DNA from: Methanosarcina horonobensis HB-1 = JCM 15518
GTDB taxonomy: Archaea; Halobacteriota; Methanosarcinia; Methanosarcinales; Methanosarcinaceae
NCBI RefSeq assembly: GCF_000970285.1
Contig: NZ_CP009516.1
Coordinates: 3,823,036 to 3,887,035, forward strand
Length of the DNA stretch: 64,000 nucleotides
Direction of reading: 5' to 3'
This document shows positions 44,718 to 54,459 of this stretch, one piece after another; the first letter of the stretch is position 1, and each line of letters opens with the position of its first letter. The notes below the pieces were generated by a model. The model was not told where the DNA came from. It did no database searches and saw only the letters and a list, made by a program, of their open reading frames with translations. The position numbers were made by a program, and so were the translations under genes.

Positions 44718-45928
44718 TATTTTTCACCTCCGATTTCCTCGGAAGTACTTTCTTCAGCAGTGCCTTCCTTTTCTTCAGGCTTTTTCAAAACAGTCCTCCG
44801 GAGAGCGTGAGCACCAGCAGCAAGGAGTGCTCCTCCTATTGCTACGCCTGCTATAGTATCCAAATTTGTACCGACAATTCCGGTATCTTCAATCTCGACA
44901 TAAAAAGGCCTGGTACTATCCGGAAAACCGGGCTGTACACAGCCAATACATGGAGAACCTGCCTGAGGACAGAAGTTGAGATGACCATTCCAGTGGCGAA
45001 GAGCGCAGTCAGCATGGGAATAAGGCCCCTTGCACCCTAATTTCCAGAGACACTTCGGTCCGCCTACTGTCGTATCAAACTCTCCGCGATCATAGTATCC
45101 ACGGCGAGGACAGTTATCATGGACAACATGGTCAGGGGGATAGAAAACCTTCGGACGGTTCCATTTATCCAGCACTTCAGGTAAATCTTCAGGTACCTTG
45201 ATTTTTCCAGTGGCGATCGCTCCTATGGTTAGAAACACCCAGTCAGGATGGGCTGGGCAGCCGTTAATATTAATAACCGGTGTGTCGATCCCAAGCAGGT
45301 CTATAATTCCTTTTGACGAGTCTTCCAGAGTAAAGGCAATCCCACGATGGTCCATAAGCTCAGCAACATCACTCTTAGCAGCATTCACTCCACTATGGGT
45401 CGCACACTGCCCGATTGCAACGATTACTGAGGCATTTCTCGCAGCTTTCTCATAAACCTCCTTATAGGGCCTTCCACCCAGCATCAGGTATTTCCCGGAG
45501 CCATGAGGCCCGTTCGCGACTGCTCCTTCAGAGATAAGGATGTAGCCCCTTTCATTTTCAAGAATCTCGTCCAGTAGGATTTCGGAGTTCAGCTCACTGG
45601 TATTTGCAGGTTTTCCGTCCACGAAAATTCCCTGCTGCATCATTAAAACTTCCTGATAGAGCAATTTGAGGTTATAAAGCTGAAGTAACTCTATGAGATC
45701 AGGTGATTCTCCGTCCAGCATTGATATGGTACAGCCGCTATCCATTACCCCGTGAAGCCATACTATTTTGGTTTCCGGTAGCTCACTAAGGGCTTTTATC
45801 ATATCACTTTTATATGTTTGTAAGAATAACGAAGCTCCCAGTATCCCGACAGCTTTTATAAAGGTTCGACGATCCATCGTCATGAAATCGAGGTTTTTAA
45901 ACTTTTCAAGTAAACACTCTTTACTCAT
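44717..45928 (-). CDS. vhxG: Vhx hydrogenase-like small subunit lacking a proximal-cluster cysteine
   Basis: 403 aa with a twin-arginine signal (DRRTFIKAVGILGASLFL), so exported folded, and a C-terminal membrane anchor (GVAIGGALLAAGAHAL). The normal ECTGC motif of the proximal [4Fe-4S] cluster reads MDSGC here (residues 62-66): the proton-relay Glu is Met and the first Cys is Asp. The other proximal ligands (IGQCATHSG, NGCPAHPDW) and all distal and medial ligands (HDNCPRRGYY, KCLWKLGCKGP, CPQAGSPCIGC) remain. It resembles VhtG over its whole length. With three Cys and one Asp it might hold a modified cluster, but ordinary H2 oxidation is doubtful. M. barkeri VhxG is, to my memory, similarly unusual. 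Confidence 0.88.
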   Translation of the reverse strand: MSKECLLEKFKNLDFMTMDRRTFIKAVGILGASLFLQTYKSDMIKALSELPETKIVWLHGVMDSGCTISMLDGESPDLIELLQLYNLKLLYQEVLMMQQGIFVDGKPANTSELNSEILLDEILENERGYILISEGAVANGPHGSGKYLMLGGRPYKEVYEKAARNASVIVAIGQCATHSGVNAAKSDVAELMDHRGIAFTLEDSSKGIIDLLGIDTPVININGCPAHPDWVFLTIGAIATGKIKVPEDLPEVLDKWNRPKVFYPPDHVVHDNCPRRGYYDRGEFDTTVGGPKCLWKLGCKGPYSHADCALRHWNGHLNFCPQAGSPCIGCVQPGFPDSTRPFYVEIEDTGIVGTNLDTIAGVAIGGALLAAGAHALRRTVLKKPEEKEGTAEESTSEEIGGEK

Positions 45929-46245
45929 CCTACTCTCCCCAACAATAAGAAATAATTTATTAAATAGAGATATAATAAGACATAGACCCTATTATATTAA
46001 AAGACTATCACGGTTCAGAACAAAATCATCGGTGTTATAGCTGATTCTTATAACAAATATTTTCTACATTATTTAGATAGTCTAGTTACATTTAAAATAA
46101 ATATAGTTTTTCTAAAGATTTATATATTTTAATAACCAGCTTATATATTGAAATTTTAAGTTTAGTATTTGCAGCATAGTACGAAAAAACAGCACGCGCT
46201 GCATAGTACAAGAAATAGAATTATGAAGAATGTGGGGGATAGAGT
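45929..46245. promoter_or_regulatory. Divergent promoter region, vhxG / peptidoglycan-binding-fold gene
   Basis: 317 bases, strongly AT-rich. TATA-like TTTATATATTTT at 46119-46130 and TTATATATTG at 46141 face right. A direct repeat GCATAGTACGAAAAA (46174-46188) and GCATAGTACAAGAAA (46201-46215), 27 bases apart, lies between these and the ATG at 46246. Toward vhxG, GGGGAGAGTAGG just before its ATG is the ribosome binding site. Confidence 0.5.
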
Positions 46246-47235
46246 ATGACTATAGGGGATGGTCACGATTTAAAATCATCGAGATTTTCAGGCGATGAGG
46301 TTTTAGAGGCTTGTTATGATAATGAAAGGGCTCTTCGTAGCGGCGACAGAGACCCCGCAGTAGAGAAAGTTCAGGAAGCTCTGATAATTTTAGGTTTTCC
46401 TGTGCCCAAAGTCGGAATCACCGGTATCTTTGGCGATGAAACTGAGTTAGCTGTCAGAAGTTACCAGGAAGCACGTGGATTGAAGGTTGATGGGATAATA
46501 GGGCCGGAAACTATAGAAAGTCTGGACTCAGAGTTCCCGAGAATAGTATCAGAACCTTCCGTTTCACCAACAACGGAACCACCGGTCTCTAAGGTTCCAA
46601 CTCCATTAACACCGGAATCTCCGGTTAGGTCACCCAGGGCATCTGCGGTCAGATTGGCAGGGGAAACTCCGGAGCCGGTAAGAGCACCTCATGCCCCATC
46701 AGTAGAAGAGCTCTCAGTCCCACCAGTGGAGGAAGCTCCGGATGTTGAACCGGTACATGCGCCTGCGGTAAAGCCAGTACATGCACCGCCTGTCCCACCG
46801 GTAAGGGAAGTTTCGGCTAGACCAGAACATACAATGAGGCATGTAGAAACAAAACCGCCTTCAACTGCACCTTCAACTGCACCTTCAACTCCACCCGTGA
46901 CTCCAGAAATCCCTGAGACTGACAGCCAGGGCCGCAAGTTCCATTCCTCCGGCATGTGGAATGTGGACAGTTTTCTTGAAATCAAGGGTGGTCGATCAAT
47001 GCACTTTGAGGTGAAAAACCTCGGTGTCCTTGCATCACCTCTCAGGATAAAAGCCAATACCGGAGAATCCCGAGATGCTATGATTCTATCTCAAACCATT
47101 GCAGATTTCGAATTCTCTATGGTCGGCAAAGAGCCGTTTAACTGGAGATTTGATATCGAAACAGATAGCGATACGGCTTTACTTGAGTGGTATCTCTACA
47201 GTACCTGGGTGCCGGGAGAACCAGAGAAACCTTGA
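46246..47235 (+). CDS. Peptidoglycan-binding-fold (PG_binding_1) protein with Pro-rich linker
   Basis: 329 aa, no signal peptide. Residues ~25-95 match the PG_binding_1 fold: LRSGDRDPAVEKVQEALIIL, GIFGDETELAVRSYQE and GLKVDGIIGPETIESL. A ~130-residue Pro/Val/Ala/Thr linker follows, with repeats such as HAPAVKPVHAPPVPPV and STAPSTAPSTPP. The C-terminal ~95 residues form an unknown, probably beta-sandwich domain (MWNVDSFLEIKGGRSMHFEV to WYLYSTWVPGE). Methanosarcina has no peptidoglycan, so the fold must bind something else. It sits rightward between two leftward hydrogenase operons. Confidence 0.82.
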   Translation: MTIGDGHDLKSSRFSGDEVLEACYDNERALRSGDRDPAVEKVQEALIILGFPVPKVGITGIFGDETELAVRSYQEARGLKVDGIIGPETIESLDSEFPRIVSEPSVSPTTEPPVSKVPTPLTPESPVRSPRASAVRLAGETPEPVRAPHAPSVEELSVPPVEEAPDVEPVHAPAVKPVHAPPVPPVREVSARPEHTMRHVETKPPSTAPSTAPSTPPVTPEIPETDSQGRKFHSSGMWNVDSFLEIKGGRSMHFEVKNLGVLASPLRIKANTGESRDAMILSQTIADFEFSMVGKEPFNWRFDIETDSDTALLEWYLYSTWVPGEPEKP

Positions 47236-47377
47236 GCGGAAAGAATACTCTTTCCTTTTTAATTTGTCCGCTCGACACGCTCTTTAAGAGCCTGGTTCAT
47301 CCTGTTAAAGCCGTTTCTGGTATTTTTAAGTACTGAAGTGGAAAAAACCAAAAAGGAAATGAAATTAATAAAAAAGA

Positions 47378-47863
47378 TTAAAGAGTATGGGAAAACTCTT
47401 CCCTGATGAGCCTTATAGCTTCATCTACAGCCTCGAGGACTTCAGGGTTAATATCCGTAGAGATTTCTGTAGCTACCTCTCCAATCTCTATTCCTATTAC
47501 CACAACTTCCGGAAGGGACTGAATCTGCTCTCCGATTCTCAAAACATCAGTAATTGTGAGATCGTGTACCGAGACCAGTGTATGAGGCTCAGTACCCTCC
47601 AGAAGGTCTTTGCCTTCGATCCGGTGTACCGAACCTGTCCGGCTGCCTGTCAGAACCGCATCGACAATTATTACTTTTCTGGCGCCGTCAAGCAGATTAA
47701 GGAGATCCAGCCCGCAGACTCCTGCATCTGCTATATCAAGCCCTTCGAGCCCTTCAAGATCTGTTTTTTTAAGAGCTTCGATGATCCTGATACCTATGCC
47801 GTCATCGCCCATAAGCGGACTTCCGCAGCCCAGAATTCTGACAGGAGCATGTAGTATAGACAT
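47378..47863 (-). CDS. vhtD: Hydrogenase maturation protease VhtD
   Basis: HycI/HyaD-type endopeptidase that removes the C-terminal tail of the large subunit once Ni is inserted. 161 aa. Nickel-contact motifs: GCGSPLMGDDGIGIR (about 12-26, first Asp), VIIVDAVLTG (about 63-72, second Asp) and LVSVHDLTITDVL (His, about 97). It is the last gene of vhtGACD, about 110 bases after vhtC. It is the only such protease in the window and must also serve VhxA if that is matured. Confidence 0.92.
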   Translation of the reverse strand: MSILHAPVRILGCGSPLMGDDGIGIRIIEALKKTDLEGLEGLDIADAGVCGLDLLNLLDGARKVIIVDAVLTGSRTGSVHRIEGKDLLEGTEPHTLVSVHDLTITDVLRIGEQIQSLPEVVVIGIEIGEVATEISTDINPEVLEAVDEAIRLIREEFSHTL

Positions 47864-47974
47864 ATTCTCACTTCATGAAATTGAACATATGTAATTCTTT
47901 TCTGGCAGCTCTATGTCTATACCACATTTTTTCTGTGCCCGAATATATTTCCTGATAATGGAATTCCCGGAATG

Positions 47975-48787
47975 TTAGTCCTTTACAACTTCCGAAGGCG
48001 TATCTGACGAATCGTGCCAGAGCTCCCTATCAGGAAGGTGCTTCGGGTTGGGCTTAACAATTTCTACGTAGTGGGAATCCGAAAGGTCTTCTTTCCCGGA
48101 CCAGAAGATAGCCTTGTAGTACTTCCAGACATGCGGATCAAACTCAAGAATACCCACGTGAACAACCAGTTCAAAGACAAACCAGTATGTCAGCAGCAGG
48201 TGGGAAAGCCTGAGAAGCTGCAGGGAACTCATTCCGAATGAAGGTGCAATCAGGTCTCCAGCTGAAAGAATCCATGATGCCAGGGGGAGGCCGAAAAGCG
48301 ACCAGTCAAGCTTGTAGAGAACGACTCCAGAAACCGCAATTAAGAAGATAGCTGTACCCTCGAGTACGATAAGGATCTTCATTATGGGGTGGAGTTTGGT
48401 CTTGTAGTGTCCCGAAACTTCATCATAGATGGTGAATGCTGGATACTCTCCCTTTCCGAAGAAATTGAGAATTATTGCCTTCATGCGCTTTGCATCTTCA
48501 GGACCGAAAACATAATGGTCCATGAAATGTGCCAGTTTTTCCATAACTCCACCTTCACTTGCAGAGAAGATGTTGTACGGAATAAGGATCCAGTTCACTG
48601 CAAGTAAAGCAGGAACCATGATCATGTGAAGGGCGCGGGCAGTATGGAAACTCATAAAGTCCCAGCCTGCGTAGATTTTTAACCCGGTAATGATGAGCAC
48701 CAGCATCGCCACAGCATGGATGGTGTGGGCCGTCCTGTCAAGGACGGTATAGCGCTCAACAACCATCGGGTTATCTTTGGATTTCAT
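47975..48787 (-). CDS. vhtC: Cytochrome b subunit of methanophenazine-reducing hydrogenase
   Basis: 270 aa, five or so membrane helices. It takes electrons from the VhtG Fe-S chain and reduces methanophenazine on the membrane, coupling to proton translocation. Histidines in [10 protein letters not shown] (about 17-26), RALHMIMVP and [19 protein letters not shown] fit heme-b ligation, and [28 protein letters not shown] is the family end. The ATG at 48787 follows AGGAGATG closely. Third gene of vhtGACD. Confidence 0.94.
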   Translation of the reverse strand: MKSKDNPMVVERYTVLDRTAHTIHAVAMLVLIITGLKIYAGWDFMSFHTARALHMIMVPALLAVNWILIPYNIFSASEGGVMEKLAHFMDHYVFGPEDAKRMKAIILNFFGKGEYPAFTIYDEVSGHYKTKLHPIMKILIVLEGTAIFLIAVSGVVLYKLDWSLFGLPLASWILSAGDLIAPSFGMSSLQLLRLSHLLLTYWFVFELVVHVGILEFDPHVWKYYKAIFWSGKEDLSDSHYVEIVKPNPKHLPDRELWHDSSDTPSEVVKD

Positions 48788-48810
48788 CGTGGGTCATCTC
48801 CTATACTTTC

Positions 48811-50598
48811 TTAGAGTATTCTTATAGTATTTGGAGCGTTTTTCCCGGTAAGGTCAATGGTGTGGACTGCGCATGAGATGCATGGGTCATAGGATCTGCC
48901 TATATGGAAGATACCGGTAGGATTTGCATAATCGACACCAAGAGAGTTTTCTACGGCATTAATTTTTGACCCTATAAGGGACTGTTCGAGCGGACCAGGA
49001 ATGCCTTTGCTGTCTCTTGGGGACATTAACCAGCTACCCGGAACAATTGCTTGATAGTTTGAAACCTTTCCATTGCTACCAGCAGAGACCCAGTGCCCGA
49101 GAGAGCCACGCGGAGCTTCCCACAGGCCCATTCCCTGATTATCTTTAGCTTTATTAAGGTCTATAGGCACAGAAATCTTGCCGGTGGGGTTATAGTCAAC
49201 TGTTACCCACTGGAGAAGCTGGTGTGCAAGGATAGTGGTTTCCTGTATGCGGGCCATCATTCTTGTGAAGACGTTAGCTGCAGAGTAGCCTTTAGCATTG
49301 AAAGCCTGAGCAAGTCCGGTTACAAGAGGTTCTTTCATTACAAGCAGGCGTGAGAGAGGTCCGACTTCGGCAGGAAGTCCATCGTATCTTGGAGCCTTGT
49401 CCCAGGTATACCTGCTCTCTGAACCACCAGTGTAAGAGATTTTCTCAGGGTCGGTAAACGGAATGGTCTCTCCCTTTGAGGGGTGAAGATCGCCTTTGCT
49501 GTCATCGTAGAAGGAGTGAGCAACACTTTCAGTAATCTTGTCAGAATCAAATTCCTTGCGCTCAAGGTTGCCGGTCACGACACCTGATGTCTGGAATCTG
49601 GCTCCTGCAGGACTCTTCGGGTCGTATCCGTCATCTTCGACATTGTAGAACCCACCATATGCAAGGAAGGATATCTTTGAGGGGTCGCTGTATCCGCCAA
49701 TTTTGTCGTGTTTCAGGCTTGCAGGAAGACCAAGGAGGGTTTCTCCTACAAGTTCAGAACCGAAAGCTGCATATAATTCCACATCTCCCCAGCCCGCTTC
49801 TCTTGAGAAGTCGTTGGAAGTTGTTGATTTATCAATAAGGCCCTGGAGATGTTCGGTTACAAAGCTTACAGCTTTGTCGGGAGAGCTTGCCTTGTATGTG
49901 TTTTCAATCCATGTATCAAAAGGAACTTGCAGAGTATACTTTGATACAAAGTCCATTACCTGGAGATAGTAGGAGGAAAGTTTAACGATATCTGCAGCTG
50001 TTGGCTTGTAGGTATATCCACCAGGGTAGGGTGTTACCGGGCCCGGCATTCTGCCTGCAATAAGTGCAATGGCTTCCTGAAGGCGCTTCTTTTCAGGAAT
50101 TGCTGCCATGTAAGAAGTTCCTGCAGATATGGCTGCTCCGTCAATCTTGTAGCTTATAGGGGCAAACCTTCCAACCAGCTCTTTCCAGACTGCATTTCCT
50201 GTGTCTCCGAGAGTCCCAAGGACATCTCTGTATGCAGGGTTTGCAAGGTCAGGGCCCCAGAGCACATAGATGTGGGTTGCATGACTTGCAATGGTGTTTA
50301 AACTCTGGAAAATGTTCCGCATAACCAGGGCATCTTTTGGAACATATTCAGCTACACCGTAGAGATTGTCAAGGGCATTTGTGGCTGCCAGGGAGTGAGA
50401 AATCGGACAGACACCGCAGATTCTCTGGACAAGAAGAGCTGCATCCCTGGGATCCTGTTTCTGCAGGATGCGTTCAAATCCACGGAATATCGTACAGGAA
50501 CTCTGAGCATCCGTGATGACACCGTTGGCATCCACTTCCGTGGAAACACGAAGGTGACCTTCAATTCTGGTTAAGGGGTCTACTGTAACATTTACCAT
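48811..50598 (-). CDS. vhtA: Methanophenazine-reducing [NiFe] hydrogenase large subunit
   Basis: 595 aa catalytic subunit holding the NiFe(CN)2CO centre, on the outer face of the membrane. It has L1 [11 protein letters not shown] (about 58-68) and L2 [12 protein letters not shown] near the C-terminus, with a short tail ([16 protein letters not shown]) cut off by VhtD. It travels with the Tat-exported VhtG, having no signal of its own. The gene starts 8 bases after vhtG. Confidence 0.96.
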   Translation of the reverse strand: MVNVTVDPLTRIEGHLRVSTEVDANGVITDAQSSCTIFRGFERILQKQDPRDAALLVQRICGVCPISHSLAATNALDNLYGVAEYVPKDALVMRNIFQSLNTIASHATHIYVLWGPDLANPAYRDVLGTLGDTGNAVWKELVGRFAPISYKIDGAAISAGTSYMAAIPEKKRLQEAIALIAGRMPGPVTPYPGGYTYKPTAADIVKLSSYYLQVMDFVSKYTLQVPFDTWIENTYKASSPDKAVSFVTEHLQGLIDKSTTSNDFSREAGWGDVELYAAFGSELVGETLLGLPASLKHDKIGGYSDPSKISFLAYGGFYNVEDDGYDPKSPAGARFQTSGVVTGNLERKEFDSDKITESVAHSFYDDSKGDLHPSKGETIPFTDPEKISYTGGSESRYTWDKAPRYDGLPAEVGPLSRLLVMKEPLVTGLAQAFNAKGYSAANVFTRMMARIQETTILAHQLLQWVTVDYNPTGKISVPIDLNKAKDNQGMGLWEAPRGSLGHWVSAGSNGKVSNYQAIVPGSWLMSPRDSKGIPGPLEQSLIGSKINAVENSLGVDYANPTGIFHIGRSYDPCISCAVHTIDLTGKNAPNTIRIL

Positions 50599-50605
50599 TT
50601 TTCAC

Positions 50606-51757
50606 TCACTCTCCTTTCATTCTTCTAACAGCATGTACCCCTGCAACTACAGTAGCTGCACCGACTGCAGCTTTGGATAATGTGTCAATATTTGCCCCAA
50701 GAAGCACGCCTTTGTCTTCGGCTTCAACATAAAGGGGTCTTGATGAATCAGGGAATCCAGGTTCCACACAGGCTATACAGGGACCGCCTGCCTGGGTACA
50801 CATGCTTACGGAACCGTTCCATCTGCGAATTCCACAGTCAGCATGGGAATAAGGAGCTTTACAGCCTAATTTCCACAGGCACTTTTCCCCGCCAACCTGC
50901 TCGTCAAATTCTGCACGGTCATAGTATCCGCGGCGAGGACAGTTTTCATGTACAGTGTGATCCGGAGGGAAGAAAACCTTTGGTCTGCCATAATCATCCA
51001 GAACGGCAGGAAGGTCACCAGGCACCTTGATCTTTTCAAGGATTACCGCACCCAGGGTAAGGAGAATCCAGTCAGGGTGAGCAGGACAGCCAGGGATGTT
51101 GATTACAGGTTTATCGATGCCGAGCTCCTGAAGCATGCCTTTTGTTTTATCATTCTTTGCGAAGGCCACTCCTCTGTAATCTGTGTCCTTGGCAATATCA
51201 CTGTCTGCAGAAGTAATTCCTCCGTATGCGGCACAGGTTCCGACTGCAATGACGGCAGTGGCATTCTTTGCAGCTTCTCCGAGGATCTCCTTAAAGGTCT
51301 TGTTCCCGATCATGAGATACTTACCTGAACCCTGGGGACCGTTTGGAATTGAGCCTTCAACAACCAGAATATAATTACCTTCTTCAATAAGCTCTTCAAG
51401 AAGGATCTCGGAGTTGAGTTCGGCATTGTTTGCAAGTTTTCCATCTACGAATATTCCCTGCTGAGCAAGAAGAGTCTCGTGATAAGCAAGGTTAACATTG
51501 AGTTTGCTCAAAGCCTGCGCAACATCAGGGTTGCCTCCGTTTAAAAGAGATTCTGAACATCCGGTGCATTCGGACCCGTGGAGCCAGACAATCTTTGTCT
51601 CTGCAAATTCAAGCGCGCTTACAATTTCTGTTTTATAGGTGCCAAGAAACGCTGTTGCACCAAGCACGCCTACAGCCTTCATGAAAGTACGCCGGTCTAG
51701 TTTTAAGAAATCTAAACTATCCAGTGTACGGGCAAGGTTTTTCATTCCAGTACTCAT
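50606..51757 (-). CDS. vhtG: Methanophenazine-reducing [NiFe] hydrogenase small subunit
   Basis: 383 aa Fe-S subunit that wires VhtA to cytochrome b. Twin-arginine signal DRRTFMKAVGVLGATAFLGT (about 21-40). Proximal cluster ligands are complete: GSECTGCSES (E63, C64, C67), VGTCAAYGG, PGCPAHPDW. Distal and medial ligands: HENCPRRGYY, KCLWKLGCKAPYSHADC, CTQAGGPCIAC. A C-terminal hydrophobic anchor ends MKGE. The frame extends to a TTG at 51784, but the ATG at 51757, preceded by GTGGTAGAG, gives the usual MSTGMKNL start. First gene of vhtGACD. Confidence 0.95.
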   Translation of the reverse strand: MSTGMKNLARTLDSLDFLKLDRRTFMKAVGVLGATAFLGTYKTEIVSALEFAETKIVWLHGSECTGCSESLLNGGNPDVAQALSKLNVNLAYHETLLAQQGIFVDGKLANNAELNSEILLEELIEEGNYILVVEGSIPNGPQGSGKYLMIGNKTFKEILGEAAKNATAVIAVGTCAAYGGITSADSDIAKDTDYRGVAFAKNDKTKGMLQELGIDKPVINIPGCPAHPDWILLTLGAVILEKIKVPGDLPAVLDDYGRPKVFFPPDHTVHENCPRRGYYDRAEFDEQVGGEKCLWKLGCKAPYSHADCGIRRWNGSVSMCTQAGGPCIACVEPGFPDSSRPLYVEAEDKGVLLGANIDTLSKAAVGAATVVAGVHAVRRMKGE

Positions 51758-53060
51758 CTCTACCACATCTTGTTTTTTACCCAAATTATATATCCGAAAG
51801 AAAATTTTAATTTAATTTCCACTGCAATTATATAAATGTGTATATAAATATACCGATAATGTTTTCAATGAGGGAATAGTATTTAAGGTTTTTTACACAA
51901 TAGAATAAATATATTAATGCGGTAGATGGAATTTATTTAATATAGATAAAAATATAAAATATAAGATAAATTAATCTTGCGTCTTAATACAGACAATAAA
52001 CCTGTAAAAGGCGATTTAACAGGATCAGTTAACCATACAGATCGAAAGAAATAGTCTACACATAAAAGAAATTTATTTCCTGAAGTAAACGATTTGCAGT
52101 ATGCAGATATGGATTACAGTGCGGTTAAAAGTATCATAGAAGTCATCATAAGCACAATATAGAGATTCAAAATTATCAACCCTCAAAGAATTACATGCCT
52201 TATTTACCATGTTCTTCTTAAGTACCACTTATTTTTGTTAACCTGCATATTAATAATGTATGAACTCGTAAGTATATCCTTGATTTATCTATACCTTAAG
52301 CCGAGCATGCAGATCGATTAATATTTGGCCTCAGGTAAACCCACATATATCGCCTTGACCAGCGACTTTTGTGCAATTACTCTTATTCTGATTACTGTCG
52401 ATCCTATTGCCTGCAGAAAAGTTGGTAAAACTCATTTAATATAGAAAATATTAACAAAGTTGCCTGAAATTTTAGTTATTTAATAAAAATCTTTGACTAA
52501 AATAGCCCTTAAGTAGTCAGAACAGATTTTTATTACTCTATAAAAAGCATTTCACGAGCTGGTTCTAAATAAAAAAACAGGTAAAAGTTTTGGAAGCAAA
52601 ATTAAAAAACAAAAAAGATATAAGAAAGCTATACAATTGAGCAAAAATAATATTCACTATTATATTCGCTATAAAATACCCACTTGTATACTTACTTTTA
52701 TGAATTTTCAGAGATTAATTTCTGGTGTTCAGGGATTTAGTTTCTGGAATATTCTACATACCATACTAACCCTTGATTATTAACTGCTCTTTCCTAACCA
52801 GGAGACAGAATAGATAGGGAAATAGAGTTACCCTGGAGAGAGTAGTTTTTCTAAGGTTGCTAACCTTACAACGTATACCCTATACTTACAATGCGTATCC
52901 TGTAGAATTATTTTTTAAAAGAACAATCAAATAGTCCAGAACGTTAATCCTCCAAATATTAATTCAGATATCAGTTTAAATATCAATTCGAGTATCAATT
53001 ACAAACAAGTATCGTTCGAATCTTAAAACAAAAGCAGGAAAGAAAAACAATAGAGGTAAT
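51758..53060. promoter_or_regulatory. 1.3-kb divergent control region between vhtGACD and hypCDABE
   Basis: No gene is seen in 1.3 kb. TATA-like TTTATATA words (minus strand, 51829-51855) lie about 75-100 bases before the vhtG start and probably drive it. The right end has four 12-bp repeats before hypC. The middle is AT-rich with no clear ORF; long leaders before hydrogenase genes or an unseen small RNA are possible. Confidence 0.55.
52955..53002 (+). repeat. Four tandem 12-bp units upstream of hypC
   Basis: AATATTAATTCA, GATATCAGTTTA, AATATCAATTCG, AGTATCAATTAC in direct succession, consensus NATATCAATTNN, ending 58 bases before the hypC ATG. About one DNA turn apart each, they present one face of the helix to a binding protein, so an operator or activator array is a reasonable reading. 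Confidence 0.75.
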
Positions 53061-53339
53061 ATGTGCATAGCTATTCCTGGAATGATTAAGGCTATCGTAG
53101 ACGAAAACACTGCTACGGTTGATATGGGAGGGATCTGCAGAGATGTAAATATGGACCTGCTTGGAGGTGCCACTGCTGATCTGCTCGGAAAGTATGTCCT
53201 TGTCCATGTAGGGTACGCAATATCTGAGATCTCAAAAGAAGAGAGTGAAGAAACCATGCGCCTCCTTAAACAGTTATCGGGCCTTGAAGATTCAAATTTC
53301 TTTGAAACGGGGTTTTCCGGAGAGGCGGACGTTGAGTAA
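53061..53339 (+). CDS. hypC: Hydrogenase maturation chaperone HypC
   Basis: 92 aa. It begins MCIAIPGMI; Cys2, conserved in all HypC, carries the Fe(CN)2CO unit between HypD and the large subunit. The OB-like body contains ATVDMGGICRDVNMDLL and GKYVLVHVGYAIS, followed by an acidic helical tail (SKEESEETMRLLKQLSG). First gene of hypCDABE; the hypD ATG follows its stop after one base. Likely serves Vht and other NiFe hydrogenases. Confidence 0.96.
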   Translation: MCIAIPGMIKAIVDENTATVDMGGICRDVNMDLLGGATADLLGKYVLVHVGYAISEISKEESEETMRLLKQLSGLEDSNFFETGFSGEADVE

Positions 53340-53340
53340 A

Positions 53341-54459
53341 ATGAAAAACGAGGATTCTTCTTTAAATCCCTCCATGCCTGACCTTGAAAAAAAGCTCCTT
53401 GAAAGGATTCAGGCTTCAGAAATGCCGCTTCGCATAATGCATGTCTGCGGGACGCACGAAAGAACCATATCAAAATACGGACTCAGAAGTGTACTTCCGC
53501 AAAACATAGAAGTAATAAGCGGTCCCGGATGTCCGGTCTGTGTCACCCCTGAAGAAGATGTTGATATTGCGATCGCTCTTGCAAAGAGCGGCGCAACTGT
53601 AGTCACTTTCGGAGATATGATGAGGGTTCCCGGTTCGGCAGAAAGTCTACTTGATGCAAAATCCGGGGGAGCGGATGTAAGGATGGTATACAGCATTGAT
53701 GATGCCATATCCCTTGCAAATAAAAAGCCTGAACTTGAAGTAGTCTTTTTCGGGATAGGCTTTGAAACCACAGTTCCTGCCAATGCGGCTGCCCTTTTAA
53801 GAAAAACTCCAGAAAACTTCAGCCTTCTTGCATCCCAGAAACAGACCCCTCCTGCAGTCGGGCTTCTTGCAAGGGATTCCGAAGTTGACGCTTTTATTGC
53901 TCCCGGACATGTTGCAACCATTATAGGGACAAAGCCGTTTGAGCCCCTTGCAGAAAAAGGCTTTCCTGTTGTTGTAAGCGGGTTTGAAGCAAGAGATGTC
54001 CTCCTCGGGATAAACCTGCTCCTCGCACAGGCAGAAAAAGGAGTTTCAAGGGTAGACAATGGTTATCCAAGAGTCGTAAAGCCGGAAGGGAATAAAATAG
54101 CCCTGAAAATGATGAATGAGGTATTCGAAACCTCAGAGTCGGAGTGGAGAGGTATCGGAAACATAGAAAATTCAGGTCTCGTGCTCAGGAAAGAGTATGA
54201 GGATAAAAATGCTTCAAAGAAGCATGAAGACCTTTATTCCACTTCCCTTGAAGAGATAAAAGCAAAAGCCGAGAAAAAGGATAAAAAACGCTGTATCTGC
54301 GCGGCCATCCTGACAGGGAAAGCAAAACCCTCCCAGTGCCCCAACTTCGGGAAAGAATGTACCCCTAAAAAGCCTTCAGGACCCTGTATGGTCAGTCAGG
54401 AAGGTATGTGTTACAACTGGTTCAGGTACTCAAAGGAAGGAGGCAGCAGATTTGCATGA
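53341..54459 (+). CDS. hypD: Hydrogenase maturation Fe-S protein HypD
   Basis: 372 aa scaffold on which Fe(CN)2CO is assembled with HypC and HypE. Motifs: MHVCGTHERTISKYGLRS (about 34-51, CGTHE), SGPGCPVCVTP (about 60-70), GFETTVPANA (about 139-148) and FIAPGHVATIIG. The C-terminal [4Fe-4S] region has CICAAILTGKAKPSQCPNFG, CTPKKPSGPCMV and GMC. The start is the ATG at 53341 just after the hypC stop; the frame is open back to 53245 but overlaps hypC. The end overlaps the hypA start. Confidence 0.96.
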   Translation: MKNEDSSLNPSMPDLEKKLLERIQASEMPLRIMHVCGTHERTISKYGLRSVLPQNIEVISGPGCPVCVTPEEDVDIAIALAKSGATVVTFGDMMRVPGSAESLLDAKSGGADVRMVYSIDDAISLANKKPELEVVFFGIGFETTVPANAAALLRKTPENFSLLASQKQTPPAVGLLARDSEVDAFIAPGHVATIIGTKPFEPLAEKGFPVVVSGFEARDVLLGINLLLAQAEKGVSRVDNGYPRVVKPEGNKIALKMMNEVFETSESEWRGIGNIENSGLVLRKEYEDKNASKKHEDLYSTSLEEIKAKAEKKDKKRCICAAILTGKAKPSQCPNFGKECTPKKPSGPCMVSQEGMCYNWFRYSKEGGSRFA

